64,000 bases of DNA from Limisoma sp963601185. GTDB taxonomy: Bacteria > Bacteroidota > Bacteroidia > Bacteroidales > Muribaculaceae. The position numbers were made by a program, and so were the translations under genes. Location: positions 4,251 to 68,250 of the forward strand of contig CAVCEE010000015.1 of assembly GCA_963601185.1 (NCBI GenBank), in the 5' to 3' direction. Below the pieces are notes generated by a model that was not told the DNA's origin, did no database searches, and worked only from the letters and a program-made list of their open reading frames with translations. Of this stretch, positions 16,409 through 24,918 are shown piece after piece. Each line of letters begins with the position of its first letter. Position 1 is the stretch's first letter.

Positions 16409-17440
16409 CTACAGTTCTATGATTGTGTTCCAGTTGTGCACATCAGGCTCTTCGCCAAGTTGGATGCCGCGCAAATGGTTGTAGAGTTTAGTGCTGATAG
16501 GGCCTGGCTTACCGTCCTTTGCAAGTACATAGGAACGGTTGTTCTCCGGGTCGTCGATACGCTCAATCGGGCTAATCACGGCTGCCGTGCCGCAAGCGCC
16601 TGCCTCCTCAAATGTCGAAAGTTCCTCTTCCGGAATATGACGGCGTTCCACCTTGATGCCCATATCCTCTGCCAACTGCATCAGACTCTTGTTGGTGATT
16701 GACGGGAGGATGGAGGTGGAGAGCGGTGTTACATAGGTGTTGTCCTTGATGCCAAAGAAGTTGGCAGCACCACACTCGTCCATATATTTCTTTTCGCGTG
16801 CGTCAAGATAGAACTCTGCCGAATAGCCAGCCTTGTGGGCCTCGTGACTTGCGCGCAGACTTGCGGCATAGTTTCCGCCCACCTTGAATGTGCCGGTGCC
16901 GAGTGGCGCTGCACGGTCGTATTTGCGAGTAATCACATAAGGGGTAGTTGCAAAGCCGCCTTTGAAGTATGGTCCTACTGGGGTTACGAAAATCAGGAAC
17001 AGATATTCAGTTGCCGGCTTGACGCCTACCTGTGCCGTCATGCCGATTTCCAACGGACGGATATAGAGCGATGCGCCGCTGCCGTAAGGAGGCACGAAAC
17101 GTGCGTTCTTGCGCACTACCAACTCTACCATCTCCTTGAATTTCTCTTCCGGCAACGCTGGCATCATCACGCCTTCTGCCGAACGCTGTATGCGCTTTGC
17201 ATTCTCGTCCATACGGAAGATGCGCACCTTGCCGTCCTTGCCCTCAAATGCCTTGAGACCTTCAAATGCCTCCTGACCATAGTGCAAGCAACTTGCTGCC
17301 ATGTGCATTGGGATCAACTCCGACGACGTTACCTCAATATCGCCCCATTCGCCGTCTTTATACACACAGCGAACGTTATAATCAGTTGGGATATAACCGA
17401 ACGAAAGATTCGCCCAATCAATGTTCAACTCTTTTTCCAT
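16409..17440 (-). CDS. ilvE: Branched-chain-amino-acid aminotransferase
   Basis: The 343-aa fold-type IV PLP enzyme interconverts leucine, isoleucine and valine with their keto acids in the cytoplasm. KVGGNYAASL contains the expected PLP lysine region. YMDECGAANFFGI and EEAGACGTAAVISPI match the substrate and cofactor loops, and MHMAASCLHYGQEAFEGLKAF is the class-typical N-terminal block. The length fits the BCAT type of about 340-360 aa. It heads a two-gene operon with the HD hydrolase and uses a promoter box at 17466-17473. Confidence 0.97.
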   Translation of the reverse strand: MEKELNIDWANLSFGYIPTDYNVRCVYKDGEWGDIEVTSSELIPMHMAASCLHYGQEAFEGLKAFEGKDGKVRIFRMDENAKRIQRSAEGVMMPALPEEKFKEMVELVVRKNARFVPPYGSGASLYIRPLEIGMTAQVGVKPATEYLFLIFVTPVGPYFKGGFATTPYVITRKYDRAAPLGTGTFKVGGNYAASLRASHEAHKAGYSAEFYLDAREKKYMDECGAANFFGIKDNTYVTPLSTSILPSITNKSLMQLAEDMGIKVERRHIPEEELSTFEEAGACGTAAVISPIERIDDPENNRSYVLAKDGKPGPISTKLYNHLRGIQLGEEPDVHNWNTIIEL

Positions 17441-17465
17441 ATCTTATGTCATTAAATTCTAAATG

Positions 17466-17473
17466 CAAAACTA
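17466..17473 (-). promoter_or_regulatory. -7 box of the ilvE promoter
   Basis: The minus strand reads TAGTTTTG 26 bases before the ilvE start, immediately after the ddh terminator. Confidence 0.55.
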
Positions 17474-17479
17474 CACAAA

Positions 17480-17510
17480 AAATGTCGGAAAAGCGCATTT
17501 TCCGACATTT
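17480..17510 (-). terminator. Rho-independent terminator of ddh
   Basis: A perfect 13-bp stem (AAATGTCGGAAAA with TTTTCCGACATTT) has a 5-base loop. In the minus direction it is followed by a T-run. It lies 20 bases after the ddh stop. Confidence 0.8.
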
Positions 17511-17529
17511 ATTAATCCTCTTTGGTCAT

Positions 17530-18417
17530 CTATACCAAATGGCGAAGCAAATCCTCGCGGTCGCCGTCGAGCAGGTCGATTACCGGAATCTCCACCATCG
17601 TGTATGCTCCCGGCTGTTGCTTCATCGACGCGCGTGCCGCGCCAACGAGTATCTGCGCCGTGAGGGCTGGGTTGTTGATTGACATAGAGAACTCGAATCG
17701 CTGGTTCTGCGTTGTGCCCGACACTCCCTTGCGAATCATCTGCACACCGTGTCCCATGTCCTTCACGTCATCAACGCTGTCTACCTCTATCACATGGGTT
17801 TCGTCATTGGCGAAATATGGGTCTGCCTTGATTGCTGCTGCCACATCGGCAAGGGCATAGCCGTCGTTGAGTTCCACATAGACCATACGGCGATGGATGC
17901 CTGTGCCAAGCGGAATGGTCATCGACAGTGCAGCCTTAACGCCTTCGATAGCCTTCACTGCCACTGTGTGTCCCATACTCATTCCTGGTCCGAAATTGGT
18001 GTATGTAACGCCTTTTGGAGCACAAGCCTGCATCAAGGTACGCACCACTGAATCGCTGCCTGGATCCCATCCGGCGGAAATCACCGACACGCGTCCGTGT
18101 TCCTTTGCCGCCTTGTCAAGACTGCGACGAAGGTCTACTATGCTTGTATGAATGTCGAAACTATCCACCGTGTTCATACCCAGAGCCAAGGCTTTCAATG
18201 CATACTCCTCAACGCTGCGCGTAGGCGTGCAAAGGATAGCCACATCGGCATCAACCTCGTCGAGCGACGACACCACCTTGTAGGGTTTCAACTCTGCCGG
18301 TACATCGGCTGCGTTTCTACGCACCACACCGGCTATTTCAAAATCAGGGGCTTGCAACAACGCATCGAGCACATAGTGCCCGATGTTGCCGTAGCCCACT
18401 ACTACTGCTTTTATCAT
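17530..18417 (-). CDS. ddh: meso-Diaminopimelate D-dehydrogenase
   Basis: The start at 18417 gives 295 aa beginning MIKAVVVGYGNIGHYVLDAL, an NADP-binding Rossmann motif (GYGNIG). A longer open frame upstream has no family similarity and crosses the promoter. ISAGWDPGSDSVVRTL and FGPGMSMGHTVAVKAI are hallmark DAP dehydrogenase blocks that bind diaminopimelate. The enzyme makes meso-DAP from tetrahydrodipicolinate in one step, feeding lysine and peptidoglycan synthesis. It stands alone between its promoter (18436-18443) and terminator (17480-17510). Confidence 0.95.
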   Translation of the reverse strand: MIKAVVVGYGNIGHYVLDALLQAPDFEIAGVVRRNAADVPAELKPYKVVSSLDEVDADVAILCTPTRSVEEYALKALALGMNTVDSFDIHTSIVDLRRSLDKAAKEHGRVSVISAGWDPGSDSVVRTLMQACAPKGVTYTNFGPGMSMGHTVAVKAIEGVKAALSMTIPLGTGIHRRMVYVELNDGYALADVAAAIKADPYFANDETHVIEVDSVDDVKDMGHGVQMIRKGVSGTTQNQRFEFSMSINNPALTAQILVGAARASMKQQPGAYTMVEIPVIDLLDGDREDLLRHLV

Positions 18418-18435
18418 ATCAATTTGTTTTATCTG

Positions 18436-18443
18436 CAAAGATA
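18436..18443 (-). promoter_or_regulatory. -7 box of the ddh promoter
   Basis: The minus strand reads TATCTTTG, 19 bases before the ddh start. It is divergent from the box at 18497-18504. Confidence 0.6.
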
Positions 18444-18496
18444 ACCCTTTTCTGCGGTTTAACCTGTATCGGGCATTACTTGCAAAATTTAATATA

Positions 18497-18504
18497 TATC
18501 TTTG
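18497..18504 (+). promoter_or_regulatory. -7 box of the sulfatase/PAP2 operon
   Basis: TATCTTTG is 52 bases before the preferred ATG at 18556. An ATG at 18514 would be almost leaderless, which supports the later start. Confidence 0.6.
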
Positions 18505-18555
18505 CATTGAAATATGGCAACCCTCGCAAGAGGTAGCCAATACAATTTTTTCGCT

Positions 18556-20391
18556 ATGAGACAACGAATTTTCAGATTCATATCCACCTACATAATCCTT
18601 GTTGCGGTGTTTGCGCTGCAACACCCAATCTTCGCCGCCGTCTACCACAGTCTGCTAGAGGGCGCCGGCATTGGAGATATCCTACTTGCCACTTGGCACG
18701 GTCTGCGACTCGATCTTTCAATGGCGGGCTATCTGACCGCTATGCCGGGGCTTCTCATTGTGATTTCAGTATGGTGCAAGGGCAAGGCGCTCGACATTGT
18801 GCGCCGCTCATATTTTGCCGTTATCGCCGCCGTGATTGCGCTTTCCTTTGTCGCCGACCTTTGTCTCTATGATTTCTGGGGATTCCGGCTTGACGTTACG
18901 CCGATGTTCTATTTTATGACGTCGCCTGCTGATGCTATGGCGAGTGTGAGCATTTGGTTTGTGGTGCTTGGCATCATCGTTGCCGCCGCCTACGGATTCG
19001 GCATATACTGGCTGCTCGAACGCCCATACCGCAAGGCGTTCAACACCATCTATGCCACATCAAACCGCATTGCTGCGACTATATTGTCACTGATTCTCAC
19101 CGGGGCATTGTTTATCCCTATCCGCGGCGGATTCTCGACGGCAACAATGAATCTGTCGGTGGCTTATTTCAGCCAAGACCAACGGCTGAACCACACTGCC
19201 ATTAATCCGCTGTTCAGTTTTATGTTCTCGGCAATGCATCAAACTGACTTTGCTTCGCAGTACCGGTTTATGGACGACCGTGAGGCTTCGTCATTGATGC
19301 TTTCGCTCACCGACAAACCCGTGGAAGCATCCGACTCCGTTCCTCATCTCTTCACCGAGAAACGACCGAATGTAATCATCGTAATCCTCGAAAGTTTCAG
19401 CAGTCACCTGATGCCGTCGCTCGGCGGAGAGAACATTGCGCCAAACCTCGACCGACTGGGCAAAGAGGGCATACTATTCACCAACTTCTGGGGCAACAGT
19501 TTCCGCACAGACCGCGGTCTGGTGTCGATAATCAGCGGCTACCCTGCGCAACCGAACACCAGCATAATGAAGTTCTCCGAGAAGGTGGAAAATCTGCCGT
19601 CCATTCCGCGCGCAATGCGCAATGCAGGCTACGACCTGGCATACTACTATGGCGGCGATGCCAACTTCACCAATATGAGGGCCTACCTTGTGTCGGCTGG
19701 CTTCGACCGCATCATCTCCGACAAGGACTTTCCGCTTGCCGACCGCACCGGCAAGTGGGGCGCACAAGATCACTTGGTGTTCAACCGACTGCTCTCCGAC
19801 CTCAAGGCAGAGACGACCGATAAGCCGTTGCTGCGCATCATCCAGACATCGAGCAGCCACGAACCGTTTGAAGTGCCGTTCAACCGATTCTCCGACATCC
19901 GCAAGAATGCCTTTGCCTACACCGACGACTGCCTGGGCAAGTTCGTCGAAAGTCTGCGACAGATGCCGCTCTGGAGCAACACTGTGGTGATTTTCGTACC
20001 CGACCATCAGGGGGCTTACCCACAGCACATCATCGACAATCCGCTCGACCGACACCGCATCCCGATGGTAATAGTCGGAGGCGCAGTGGCAAAGCCAATG
20101 AAGATTAATGTCTGCGCCTCGCAGATCGACATTGCCGCAACCCTGCTCTACCAATTGGGCATCGACCATAAGGAATTTATTTTCAGCAAAAACATACTCA
20201 ACCCGAAGTCACCGCATTTCGGCTATTTCACTGAGCCTTCGCTCTTCGGCATGATCACCGACCGCAACCAATTGGTGTTCAATCTCGATGCCAACGCTGT
20301 GATGATTGACGAAGGCTCTGCCAAGGGTGAGAACCTCACCCCCGGCAAGGCATTCCTTCAGAAACTCTACGACGACCTCGACAAACGGTAA
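18556..20391 (+). CDS. LTA synthase family sulfatase (membrane phosphoglycerol or phosphoethanolamine transferase-like)
   Basis: The 611-aa form starts at 18556 (MRQRIFRFIST); an in-frame ATG at 18514 adds 14 unlikely residues. About five N-terminal membrane segments precede a periplasmic alkaline-phosphatase-fold domain. IIVILESFSSHL supplies the metal-binding Glu. WGNSFRTDRG carries the probable nucleophile Thr, and FVPDHQG the metal-binding Asp-His. Gram-negative members transfer phosphoglycerol or phosphoethanolamine to glycans or lipid A, but the acceptor here is unknown. A PAP2 phosphatase starts 5 bases downstream, which suggests joint envelope-lipid work such as recycling the donor lipid (inference). 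Confidence 0.85.
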   Translation: MRQRIFRFISTYIILVAVFALQHPIFAAVYHSLLEGAGIGDILLATWHGLRLDLSMAGYLTAMPGLLIVISVWCKGKALDIVRRSYFAVIAAVIALSFVADLCLYDFWGFRLDVTPMFYFMTSPADAMASVSIWFVVLGIIVAAAYGFGIYWLLERPYRKAFNTIYATSNRIAATILSLILTGALFIPIRGGFSTATMNLSVAYFSQDQRLNHTAINPLFSFMFSAMHQTDFASQYRFMDDREASSLMLSLTDKPVEASDSVPHLFTEKRPNVIIVILESFSSHLMPSLGGENIAPNLDRLGKEGILFTNFWGNSFRTDRGLVSIISGYPAQPNTSIMKFSEKVENLPSIPRAMRNAGYDLAYYYGGDANFTNMRAYLVSAGFDRIISDKDFPLADRTGKWGAQDHLVFNRLLSDLKAETTDKPLLRIIQTSSSHEPFEVPFNRFSDIRKNAFAYTDDCLGKFVESLRQMPLWSNTVVIFVPDHQGAYPQHIIDNPLDRHRIPMVIVGGAVAKPMKINVCASQIDIAATLLYQLGIDHKEFIFSKNILNPKSPHFGYFTEPSLFGMITDRNQLVFNLDANAVMIDEGSAKGENLTPGKAFLQKLYDDLDKR

Positions 20392-20396
20392 CCGCT

Positions 20397-21062
20397 ATGA
20401 TTGAATGGATTAACGATATCGACGCTCAGGCATTTCTGGCTCTCAACGGCCTGCATACGCCCTATTTCGACGGCTTTATGAGTCTGTTTTCGGGCAAGTG
20501 GATATGGATTCCTATGTATGCCGCCATCCTCTTTGCCATTGTGCGCAACTACAGGTGGAAGCAGGTTGCCGTAATTGTGCTGTTTGTGGCATTGGCGATA
20601 ACCGCTGCCGACCAGATTTGCGCATCGGTCATCCGACCTGTCGTGTGCCGTCTCCGCCCAGCCAACCTCAACAATCCGCTGTCGCAGATGGTGCATATCG
20701 TCGACGGCTACCGCGGCGGTGCCTACGGCTTCCCGTCGTGCCACGCAGCCAACTCCTTCGCACTCGCTGCCCTTGTGGCAATCATCTTCCGCAATAGGAG
20801 GCTCTCGCTCGCAATTTTCGGGTGGGCTGTGGTCAACTCCTATTCGCGTATCTATCTCGGCGTGCACTACCCCGGCGACCTCATCGTAGGCGGCATTATC
20901 GGCGCTGTCTGCGGATTGGCAATGGCGGCTATAGCCTTATTCACCGCCAACCGCATTGACCGTCCGCAGGTGTCGGAGAGCGTAAACACCGGAGTTGTCA
21001 CTTCTATGCTCGGGCTTACGGTCATCGGCATCGCCATAGCATCGGCTTTTCTCTCATTGTAA
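20397..21062 (+). CDS. PAP2-family membrane phosphatase
   Basis: The 221-aa protein has about five or six membrane helices and all three PAP2 motifs: an RP-containing C1 (VCRLRPANLNN), PSCHAANSFA as C2 with Cys in place of the usual Gly, and SRIYLGVHYPGD as C3 with the catalytic His and Asp. Family members dephosphorylate lipid phosphates such as undecaprenyl pyrophosphate, phosphatidylglycerophosphate or lipid A. The operon with the LTA-synthase-like sulfatase suggests an envelope lipid substrate. It is followed by a strong terminator at 21093-21135. Confidence 0.88.
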   Translation: MIEWINDIDAQAFLALNGLHTPYFDGFMSLFSGKWIWIPMYAAILFAIVRNYRWKQVAVIVLFVALAITAADQICASVIRPVVCRLRPANLNNPLSQMVHIVDGYRGGAYGFPSCHAANSFALAALVAIIFRNRRLSLAIFGWAVVNSYSRIYLGVHYPGDLIVGGIIGAVCGLAMAAIALFTANRIDRPQVSESVNTGVVTSMLGLTVIGIAIASAFLSL

Positions 21063-21092
21063 CTAATTTGTTTCACTGTTGTAATACAAATG

Positions 21093-21135
21093 AAATGCTT
21101 GCGTTGCTATCTTTGTGCAGCGCAAGCATTTTTCC
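21093..21135 (+). terminator. Rho-independent terminator of the sulfatase/PAP2 operon
   Basis: AAATGCTTGCG (21093-21103) pairs with CGCAAGCATTT (21121-21131), then TT. The loop itself contains TATCTTTG (21108-21115), a perfect -7 box. Confidence 0.75.
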
Positions 21136-21195
21136 ATTGAATAGATTGAAATTCTGTAGCAAGAGCACCGCCTGTGGAGGTAGTGCTTTTCGTTT
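21108..21195 (+). ncRNA. Candidate small RNA unit: promoter box, short spacer, terminator-like hairpin
   Basis: TATCTTTG at 21108-21115 could start a transcript near 21122. It would end at a hairpin (AGCAC plus CCT pairing with AGG plus GTGCT, 21164-21187) followed by TTTTCGTTTT. No start codon or protein frame fits between them, and the downstream gene is on the other strand. The box may simply be chance within the terminator loop. Confidence 0.25.
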
Positions 21196-21200
21196 TGCCC

Positions 21201-21758
21201 TTATTTCAACTTATTGTTTGAGATGTATTCGTTGAGTGCATCAACCAAATTGCCGCTATAATCGGACGCATGGCCGCAATCTACGATTGTGGTGAGCGGA
21301 TGCTTGTCGATGATGCTGTTCATCAACTGCTCTCGCGACGGCGCTGATGCAAGTTTTGAATATTCGTCGTAGGTGTAGGACAGAAACGCCACATTCTCAC
21401 CGATGCCGCGGTTGTCGAGCAGGTAACCATTGTTGAGTTGAGTCGGTTTAGAACTCTTGCGGATGTCTTTCGGGTCGGGATACGACACAATCTCCGTGCG
21501 GTCAGCATTCATAATTACCGGCACGTTCTGCGAATAGTCCTTGGTGGTTTTGTAGATAGTCACCGGACGGGTCATAGCCACCTTGTTGTTGCCGCCACCA
21601 AGTTGCACGTCGCTGAAGCCCGGACGGGTGTTGCCGAAGTTCTGCGGCATCTCTCCCTCCACGGTCTGCGTGATAGGCATTGTGCGGTAGCATCCTGCCG
21701 TGCCCACAAGCAACGTGGTGCCGGCGATTATCGACATAGTTTTACTTATCTTTCCCAT
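21201..21758 (-). CDS. Lipoprotein of unknown function
   Basis: The 185-aa protein has a lipoprotein signal (TLLVGTAGCYRTM, Cys near residue 23). I do not recognise the family. A Gly/Asn segment (VQLGGGNNKVAM) precedes a run rich in polar residues. The C-terminal part resembles a short alpha/beta unit (SREQLMNSIIDKHPLTTIVDCGH...LVDALNEYISNNKLK) that could bind a ligand. It starts 16 bases after the inositol-monophosphatase-like gene and is probably co-transcribed with it. Confidence 0.8.
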   Translation of the reverse strand: MGKISKTMSIIAGTTLLVGTAGCYRTMPITQTVEGEMPQNFGNTRPGFSDVQLGGGNNKVAMTRPVTIYKTTKDYSQNVPVIMNADRTEIVSYPDPKDIRKSSKPTQLNNGYLLDNRGIGENVAFLSYTYDEYSKLASAPSREQLMNSIIDKHPLTTIVDCGHASDYSGNLVDALNEYISNNKLK

Positions 21759-21774
21759 AACTCACTGTCTCTTT

Positions 21775-22584
21775 TTATTTATACACATTGAACGGGTCGC
21801 CGTCGTAGGGTTTCTCCGCTATCAACGGCTCTAAAGATGGCATTATTCCCGGAGATGCCACAACCACGGATATGCTGCGGTCCTTGCGGAAAAATTTGTG
21901 CACCGCGCCAGCCTCTTCGGCGATGAGCAGTGCTGCACATACGTCCCATTCGTGGAGATTCATCTCCCAATATCCGTCAAGCAGTCCGGCAGCGACGTAA
22001 CTAATGTCGATGGCGGCAGCGCCGAGACGGCGAAGTCCTCTCACCTGCGGCAACACTCGCATAGCGTTGTCAACGTTGCAGTCGGGATTGCGATCCTTGT
22101 CAACAGGAAAGCCGGTCGACACCACAGACTTGTGGATGTCGGTCTTTGTGCCCGTGTGCAGCCGTCGGCCGTTGAGGTATGCTCCCTTGCCGCGCACAGC
22201 CGTAAAGAGTTCCCCGAGATAGGGCGCATAGACCACGCCAAGCACCGTAGTGCCGTTATGTTGCAAGCCTATCGACACGCAGAAATTGGGTAGTCCGGCA
22301 CTGTAGTTAGTTGTGCCGTCAAGTGGGTCAATCACCCACCGGTATTCGCTGCGTCCGCCGTCATCGCCCGACTCTTCCGACAGTATCGAATGTTCGGGAT
22401 GAGCCTTGTGTATTTCAGCGATGATAGCGGCCTCCGATGCTTTGTCGGCATCGGTCACCACATCACAGTCGTTGAACTTTGCCTCAACATTGAGGCGGTC
22501 GCTTCTGAACAGTTCCAATTGTATCTTTCCTGCCTCTTTTGCCCAACGCACACAGTCGGAAAGCAGTTGCTCGTAGGTTGTCAT
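21775..22584 (-). CDS. Inositol monophosphatase family protein (SuhB/CysQ-like)
   Basis: The 269-aa protein has the metal site of the family: SILSEESGD near residue 67 and WVIDPLDGTTNYSAGLPNF near 81-99 (DPLDGT binds the catalytic magnesium ions), plus EMNLHEWDVCAALLIAEEAG near the C-terminus. Members hydrolyse inositol phosphate, fructose bisphosphate or 3'-phosphoadenosine nucleotides. The substrate cannot be fixed by eye. Length and the WEMNLHEWD pattern lean toward SuhB-type. It sits between the Lrp regulator upstream (63 bases) and the unknown lipoprotein. Confidence 0.9.
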   Translation of the reverse strand: MTTYEQLLSDCVRWAKEAGKIQLELFRSDRLNVEAKFNDCDVVTDADKASEAAIIAEIHKAHPEHSILSEESGDDGGRSEYRWVIDPLDGTTNYSAGLPNFCVSIGLQHNGTTVLGVVYAPYLGELFTAVRGKGAYLNGRRLHTGTKTDIHKSVVSTGFPVDKDRNPDCNVDNAMRVLPQVRGLRRLGAAAIDISYVAAGLLDGYWEMNLHEWDVCAALLIAEEAGAVHKFFRKDRSISVVVASPGIMPSLEPLIAEKPYDGDPFNVYK

Positions 22585-22647
22585 TGCCTTGTGCGGATTA
22601 GATTGTCAAATTGTCATTCTGCCGACTGCCGGCAATCGCTATGCCGA

Positions 22648-23118
22648 CTAATCTTCTTCCTCAATAATCGGAATCTGGCGTTTGAACACCTCCTTGAACG
22701 AGATAATCGACTCTGTGCGCGCAAGACCGAGGTTCTGCAACTTGTCGTGGATGATGTTGAGCAGATGACGGTTGTTTTTAGCATAGAGTTTGATGAACAT
22801 ATCGTACTGTCCGGTTGTGAAATGACATTCCACAACCTCTGGGATTTCTTTCAAGCGGGCCACTACCTGGTCGAAATGCGAAGGGTCTTTGAGGAAGAAC
22901 CCGACGTAGGCGCAAGTGTCGTAGCCAACCGATGCTGGGTTGACGAGCGACTCTGAGCCGACAAGCACTCCTGTGTTGATGAGTTTCTGGATGCGCTGAT
23001 GGATGGCAGCGCCTGAAACGTTGCACTCGCGGGCAATCTCCAAATATGGTTTGCGCGCATTGGCTGAAAGCATTTTCAGAATTTTATAATCCAATGCATC
23101 TAATTGTGAGTTAGCCAT
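22648..23118 (-). CDS. Lrp/AsnC-family transcriptional regulator
   Basis: The 156-aa protein has an N-terminal winged helix-turn-helix (LDALDYKILKMLSANARKPY...GAAIHQRIQKLINTGVL) followed by the RAM effector domain with VVECHFTTGQYDMFIKLYA. The architecture matches one-domain-pair Lrp/AsnC proteins that sense amino acids. The typical target, its own neighbourhood, cannot be confirmed. No clear TAnnTTTG box lies upstream, where the sequence instead runs into the 77-bp repeats on the other side of the gap. Confidence 0.94.
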   Translation of the reverse strand: MANSQLDALDYKILKMLSANARKPYLEIARECNVSGAAIHQRIQKLINTGVLVGSESLVNPASVGYDTCAYVGFFLKDPSHFDQVVARLKEIPEVVECHFTTGQYDMFIKLYAKNNRHLLNIIHDKLQNLGLARTESIISFKEVFKRQIPIIEEED

Positions 23119-23240
23119 TTTCTTATGATTTGTTTTTCTAAAATTTTCAATAATATGTTGAGCAATTTTCCCAAAAGCGGAAATCGGGCATCTCCGATTT
23201 TGCTATTACTCCCGTTTTTGCGTTATCTTAAAAAAGATTG

Positions 23241-23410
23241 GCTTGCACTATCTTTTGATAAGATTGGCTGCGCTTCGGAAGAGCAAATTCAAACAAGTTT
23301 GCTTTGTTCTTCTCTCTGCTTGCACTATCTTTTGATAAGATCGGCTGCGCTTCGGAAGAGCAAATTCAAACAAGTTTGCTTTGTTCTTCTCTCAGCTTGC
23401 ACTATCTTTG
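23241..23410 (+). repeat. 77-bp tandem repeat (two full copies and a partial third) ending in a promoter box
   Basis: Units start at 23241, 23318 and 23395, each with GCTTGCACTATCTTT. Copies one and two are near identical. In both the octamer is TATCTTTT, while the partial third copy has the exact promoter box TATCTTTG (23403-23410). A related single copy lies in reverse at 59069-59157. The repeat is not protein coding. Frames across it are shadows. Confidence 0.9.
23403..23410 (+). promoter_or_regulatory. -7 box for the GNAT-znuA-znuC operon, supplied by the repeat
   Basis: TATCTTTG ends the 77-bp repeat array and lies 135 bases before the GNAT start. No other box was seen in the remaining leader. 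Confidence 0.5.
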
Positions 23411-23537
23411 TCTGACAGATAGGCTTTGGTAAATTTCCGCAGGATGTCTGGCTTTTCAAATCAGCGCATTGCCATCGCTTCAGCGGAAACCACATTACGC
23501 ATTTATTAGCAAATATACTCCAAAAAAATTAATTCAA

Positions 23538-24068
23538 ATGGAAAAATTGAAAATTTCTTATGAAAATAAATTTTTCGCCGACGTTCTGAGGCTCTATAAG
23601 GATGCTTTTCCTGCCGATGAACGCCGTGAGGAGAATGACTTTTTGGATGTTGCGCGCAACTGCCATCGGTTTAGCATCCACGTGTTTACCGAGGGCGATG
23701 CGTTTGTGGGATTTCTCACGTCGTGGGAATGGGACGATTTCCGCTACGGCGAGCATTTCGCCGTGCTGCCCGACAAGCGTGGCGGCGGCATCGGCAGCCG
23801 TGCGCTTAAATCGTTTCTCTCCTCAAGCGACAAGCCGCTAATCATCGAGGTTGAGCCTCCGACAGACGATATCGCCAGGCGACGCATAGGTTTCTATGAG
23901 CGCAACGGACTCCGGCTGCGTGCTGATGTTGACTATATCCAGCCGCCCTACAGTCCCGGAAAGAATGCGCTACCGCTGATGCTGATGACCTACGGCGACA
24001 TTGACCTCACCACGGACGATTGCCACATCCAGCAACTGCACCGTGACGTTTACCGAACCAACGAATAA
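23538..24068 (+). CDS. GNAT family N-acetyltransferase
   Basis: The 176-aa form starts at 23538 (MEKLKISYENKFF); the frame is open 23 codons further upstream but without coding character. The acetyl-CoA-binding motif A is VLPDKRGGGIGSRALKSFL near residues 75-93, followed by a beta-strand and the RRIGFYERNGLRL segment typical of motif B. Substrate is unknown. The Zn-binding protein gene begins 7 bases after its stop, so it leads the znuA-znuC transcript, although a functional tie to metal uptake is not evident. Confidence 0.88.
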   Translation: MEKLKISYENKFFADVLRLYKDAFPADERREENDFLDVARNCHRFSIHVFTEGDAFVGFLTSWEWDDFRYGEHFAVLPDKRGGGIGSRALKSFLSSSDKPLIIEVEPPTDDIARRRIGFYERNGLRLRADVDYIQPPYSPGKNALPLMLMTYGDIDLTTDDCHIQQLHRDVYRTNE

Positions 24069-24075
24069 CCTACAA

Positions 24076-24918
24076 ATGAAAAGATTTACATACATACTTA
24101 CTGCCACCGTGCTCTGCCTTCTCTCGGCATGCAGCGGCAAAAGCGACAAAGGGCGCACACTGATGGTGAGCATCCCTCCGCAGAAATTCGCGCTCGAACA
24201 GATTGCCGGCGACAAATGGGATGTGGAGTGCATGCTCGAAAAAGCCACGTCGGCGGAGAGTTACGACCCAGAGATGTCGCAGATGGTGAAATTGGAGCGT
24301 TGCCGTGCCTATTTCCTTATCGGCAATCTCGGATTTGAGAACAAGGTGGCGCAACGCCTCAGCGGCGACACTGCGCAGGTGCTTATAGACTCGGCAAAGG
24401 GCATAACCACAATCGCCGGGCATTCACACCACGGCGAGGAGGAGATTGACCCCCACGTATGGATGTCGGTGGCAAATATGCGCATCATTGCGCGCAACAT
24501 GGCATCGGCTCTGCAACGCATAGACCCCGAAAACAAGGATTTCTACGAGTCTAATCTCAGCCGACTGGACAGCCAGTTGGCTACACTCGACCAAAAGGTG
24601 CGCACGAGCGTGGGAAGCGACGGCGGAGCATTTGTGGTGTGGCATCCTTCACTCACCTATTTCGCCCACGACTACGGACTGACACAAATCAGTATGGAAT
24701 ACGAGGGCAAAGAAGCGCCGATGAGTCATATTGCCTCTAAAATCGATGAAGCACGGCAGCACAACGCCTCTGTGCTCTTCATCCAGGAGGGTGCAGATGA
24801 GCGGCAAGCGGCAACGGTGAGCGACCGTATGGGCATCAAGCAAGTAACAATCAATCCGCTCAGCCACGACTGGGCAAAAGAGATGGAGAAAATAGCAAAT
24901 GCATTCTATTCAAAATAA
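24076..24918 (+). CDS. znuA: Metal (zinc-type) ABC transporter substrate-binding lipoprotein
   Basis: The 280-aa form starts at 24076 (MKRFTYILTATVLCLLSAC), giving a lipoprotein signal with Cys near residue 20. The ZnuA/TroA fold is supported by a His-rich loop (AGHSHHGEEEIDPHVWMS) holding likely metal ligands, and by VVWHPSLTYFAHDYGL and LFIQEGADER, which occur in cluster A-I binding proteins. It delivers Zn or Mn to an inner-membrane ABC permease. The next gene, an ABC ATPase, overlaps its 3' end by 20 bases. No permease gene follows. Confidence 0.9.
   Translation: MKRFTYILTATVLCLLSACSGKSDKGRTLMVSIPPQKFALEQIAGDKWDVECMLEKATSAESYDPEMSQMVKLERCRAYFLIGNLGFENKVAQRLSGDTAQVLIDSAKGITTIAGHSHHGEEEIDPHVWMSVANMRIIARNMASALQRIDPENKDFYESNLSRLDSQLATLDQKVRTSVGSDGGAFVVWHPSLTYFAHDYGLTQISMEYEGKEAPMSHIASKIDEARQHNASVLFIQEGADERQAATVSDRMGIKQVTINPLSHDWAKEMEKIANAFYSK

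Noticed and set aside
18514..18555. Upstream ATG for the sulfatase gene
   Set aside because: It would lie at the predicted transcription start and adds residues without a membrane or signal feature; the ATG at 18556 fits better.
23241..23410. Tandem 77-bp repeats as a CRISPR array
   Set aside because: The whole unit including the would-be spacer is repeated, and there are no cas genes.
23125..23415. Open frame of 96 codons through the 77-bp repeats
   Set aside because: It is a translation of the tandem repeat itself, with no ribosome-binding site or conserved domain. A similar peptide appears near 58906-59133, where the other repeat copy lies.
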